Under the pieces are notes generated by a model. It was not told where the DNA came from. It searched no databases and saw only the letters and a list, made by a program, of their open reading frames with translations. Of a DNA stretch of 21,910 nucleotides, positions 19,729 to 21,910 are shown piece by piece. Where the stretch lies: contig BCJJ01000097.1 of the NCBI GenBank assembly GCA_039545355.1, positions 1-21,910 of the forward strand. The letters are read 5' to 3'. The stretch is from Trichosporon coremiiforme. Lineage: Eukaryota > Basidiomycota > Tremellomycetes > Trichosporonales > Trichosporonaceae. Position numbers and translations under genes: made by a program. Numbering within the stretch: the first letter of the stretch is position 1; each line of letters opens with the position of its first letter.

Positions 19729-21376
19729 CTAGTCCTGCCACACACCATAAATGGCTGAGGGGCCGTGGGTGTTGTAGTCGGCCTTCGAAATTGAGTGCTT
19801 GCCCTGCGTCTCGTTGAAGATGGGCTTGGCAACCATGCTGGCGCCAAGGAAGGGCGCGAGATCGCTCGTCTGGCCCTTGAAGTTTGCCATGTAGTCGGGA
19901 ATATTGAGGAGGCGGAGGCGGGTCGGCTGCGAGTCAGACGGAAGATCCGTGCTCGTCAGAAGGTATGGCGAGAGGTACGACACAATGGCGGGGGGCAGTG
20001 CTGGCTGTCAGTTTCAATGCCTGAGCCACCACAACTTACACTTGAACCTGGCCATGTTGCCGATGATACCAATAGCATCCCAGATCGTCAGACGCTCCCA
20101 GGTGTTGAGGCTCTCGTGCTCGATCGCGCGGCCAATTGCCTCCCACACAGTGTCGCCACCCTTCCCAGTGCCGAAGAGGAGCGGCTCGGCAAGGCGGTGG
20201 CGCACACTGCTGACTGTGATCTCCTTCTCAGGCAGAGACGGGATCATGACGACGATGATGTCTGCAGCCTCTGCAGCGGCAGCAGCGTCCGCCTCAGCTT
20301 TGGAAGCGGCCGCAGCAGCAGCAGCAAGCGCCTTCTTCGACTTGTGAGACGGGTTCGGGATCACCTGCGGCACGGCGTCGGCCGTGAGCTTCTTAGCAAC
20401 GTCGAACGCGTCTTCCTCTTCCTCCGGCTTCTTGTTCGACGTCACAACAGCAGCCGTGACTGCCGTCTTGGCGATCGGCACCTCGATATCATCGCCCACG
20501 CACTCGGCAAAGATGAACTCCCGGATCTCCTTCACGTACTGCTCCTTCTGGCCGGGGACGAAGGACTCGACGCCAGCGACAGACTTCAGCTCCTTGTCCA
20601 GCTTCTGGTCTGTGAGCAGGAGCTTCTCGAGATGCTGCTCGCAGTCCACCTCGCCGACATCTACTGTTGCCGTCGCCTCCCATCGCACGATCGAGTCGTA
20701 GACAATGTTCACCTCTGACACCTCACGCCCGATGTGCAGCACGGCACCGGACACTGCGTTCATCGCGAACAGGGATGCGAGTGGTGACGGGAGCACAGCG
20801 AGCTGCGGGACGTTCAGGTTCTCGAACGCCATCTGGCAGTAATGTTCCTGAACGGAGAGCGGGAAGTCGACAGGCGCTGCTGGCGGAACAAGCAGTAGCG
20901 GAGATGTGTTGTTTGTTGGTCGCAGGTCCAGCAGCGAGTACATGTACAGTCTGGCTGTCAGTTTCAGCTCTGCTGTAACAACTCACAGGACAAACTCTCT
21001 TCCCTCCCAGTCTTCTTCTCCCCGTGTATTTGCGAACGGCCATCGTACCTCGATCCGCTCCTTCCCTCCATCCTCCTTCAGCGCACTCTCGAGCCGATCT
21101 CCAATCAGCCATTCTGACCGGTTGGACGCCGGGGGCTCGCTGGCATTCGCCCCGTTCATGGATATATCGCCGTTAGCATCTTTTGGTCCCGATGCAGCGT
21201 GGTTGCTCGATCCTCCAGCCTGCGGCACGCCGTAGCACGCCTTGATGGTCTGTTTGTTAGTTAATGAAGAGTCACGCACAACTCACCAGTGTAGGCAGCG
21301 AGTACAGATCCGTGATACCCCTAGAGACGCGGATGATGTCGCTGTCGACGTGCGCAATGACTGGCGGGTGGGCCAT
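19729..21376 (-). CDS. arp9: Actin-related protein Arp9 (chromatin remodelling), four exons
   Basis: Exons are 21287-21376, 20987-21249, 20040-20950 and 19729-20000, with introns of 37, 36 and 39 nt; the product is 511 residues, close to fission yeast Arp9. Arp9 is a stable subunit of the nuclear SWI/SNF and RSC remodellers in yeast, binding the HSA helix of the ATPase with Arp7 or Arp42. Identifying blocks are VDSDIIRVSRGITDLYSLPTL at the start, SVQEHYCQMAFENLNVP and MNAVSGAVLHIG in the middle, and LNIPDYMANFKG, APFLGASMVAKPIFNE and SKADYNTHGP at the C-terminus. A Ser/Asn/Gly-rich insert lies near residues 50-75. An acidic Lys/Glu stretch and an Ala-rich run (about 325-346) form a long insert in the middle. 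The actin phosphate-2 Asp is replaced by H190. The start at 21376 is the first ATG, with GAG before and G after it. Two introns share a 16-nt 3' end. Confidence 0.93.
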
Positions 21377-21890
21377 CTCTTGTGTCGCGAAACTTCGGGT
21401 CGATGGTGTGGATGGATGCAAAGTCTGGTCATGAACACAGCGTCGCGTGAATCAACATCGAGCCGCGAGCAGCCGCCCGCCTCACCGCGCAACCGGAACC
21501 AAATTCACCACCACCTCCACCTACGACATGTTCATGTTGGTCCTCCGTTGTCATCTTCGACTGCCAGTCCGACCATCTGTCCAAGTCCTCTGCTCATGCA
21601 TATGCTCCGGAAAAAGCTCGACCATACACGTTTTCATGCATCGCGTTACAAAATCTTCATAAATCAACGAATCTAAACTGGCACTTCCTTCTTTCTTTTT
21701 AGAGGAGAAACGGATCGAACAAGGGGATGAATAATGTTATTAGGAGGGCGGAGAGGAGAGGAGAATTCTTCAGGCGGCCTTAAGATTGCAATTTCCACTT
21801 TGTTGAGAAAGAACGTTTCCCACTTTGTTGAAAAGTTGACTGGATCAGAAATCAAAGCTTAGCCATGACAGGTGCAGTCGAGAGACGCCC
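21377..21890. other. Upstream region of Arp9
   Basis: The region holds the Arp9 promoter and, at its right, the 3' flank of the next minus-strand gene. Open frames of up to 144 codons show no family resemblance. The right part (about 21660-21860) is AT-richer than the rest of the window and contains a two-copy direct repeat. Confidence 0.6.
21795..21831. repeat. 12-bp direct repeat, 25-bp spacing
   Basis: CCACTTTGTTGA occurs at 21795-21806 and 21820-21831, with similar sequence (A/G-rich, AAAG) following each copy. It sits in the presumed 3' flank of the edge gene, upstream of Arp9. It may be a slippage duplication or a pair of binding sites. Confidence 0.75.
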
Positions 21891-21910
21891 CTAGGCCTTG
21901 TTCTTCTTGG
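21891..21910 (-). CDS. Possible C-terminus of an edge gene, ending KKNKA
   Basis: The last 20 bases, read on the minus strand, are CC AAG AAG AAC AAG GCC TAG, that is Lys-Lys-Asn-Lys-Ala-stop. All codons end in G or C, the usage of highly expressed genes here, and AT-richer 3'-flank-like sequence follows. A basic Lys-rich tail is common in ribosomal and nucleic-acid-binding proteins, but five residues cannot identify a family. The gene would lie almost wholly to the right of the window. Confidence 0.35.

Noticed and set aside
19795..20718. 307-codon plus-strand open frame over Arp9
   Set aside because: It mirrors the Arp9 exon; content is Arg/Leu-rich and unlike any family, and the minus strand has a clear homologue with matching splice sites.
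1..21910. tRNA, rRNA, CRISPR array or transposon
   Set aside because: No B-box with paired acceptor stem, 5S-like core, regular spacer array, terminal inverted repeat with transposase or reverse-transcriptase motif was seen by eye; covariance-model and repeat searches were not possible.

Overview
The window looks like nuclear DNA from a GC-rich basidiomycete yeast, most likely a tremellomycete; Trichosporonales is my best guess. The reasons are very short spliceosomal introns (32-43 nt) with GTRAGT-type donors and CTAAC/CTGAC branch sites, fungal gene families (a Gac1-type PP1 subunit, Arp9, fungal pirin, DUF7918), and long gaps without any operon logic. No bacterial or viral signature, rRNA, tRNA or CRISPR array was seen.

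Layout from left to right. Positions 1-1683 (+) hold the 3' part of an ATR/Mec1 checkpoint kinase gene (end of FAT, kinase, FATC). It is broken by five in-frame stops, two frameshifts and a lost splice donor, yet its introns can still be traced. Positions 2804-5356 (-) hold a glycogen-targeting protein phosphatase 1 regulatory subunit (RVxF motif plus CBM21), with a probable intron in its 5' leader (5617-5848). A gap of about 4 kb follows. Positions 9783-11531 (-) hold an intronless, strongly codon-biased secreted von Willebrand A protein with a Ser/Thr repeat tail. A second gap of about 4 kb follows.

The right third is denser. It holds a small two-exon membrane protein with a BRI3-like C-terminus (15483-15915, -), a three-exon pirin (16564-17726, -), a decayed DUF7918 gene (18238-19360, +), a four-exon actin-related protein Arp9 (19729-21376, -), and probably the last codons of another minus-strand gene at the right edge (21891-21910).

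The genes do not form a pathway: they cover glycogen/PP1 control, cell surface, endomembrane, pirin, chromatin remodelling and DNA-damage signalling. What stands out is decay. Two genes carry stops that are mostly explained by C-to-T or G-to-A change while their exon/intron layout survives. This suggests recent inactivation, for example of a duplicate, a hybrid homeolog, or by cytosine deamination/RIP-like mutation. I found no new multi-gene system. The strongest leads are the ATR pseudogene, the isolated vWA secreted protein, the near-duplicate Arp9 introns and the altered Arp9 nucleotide site.
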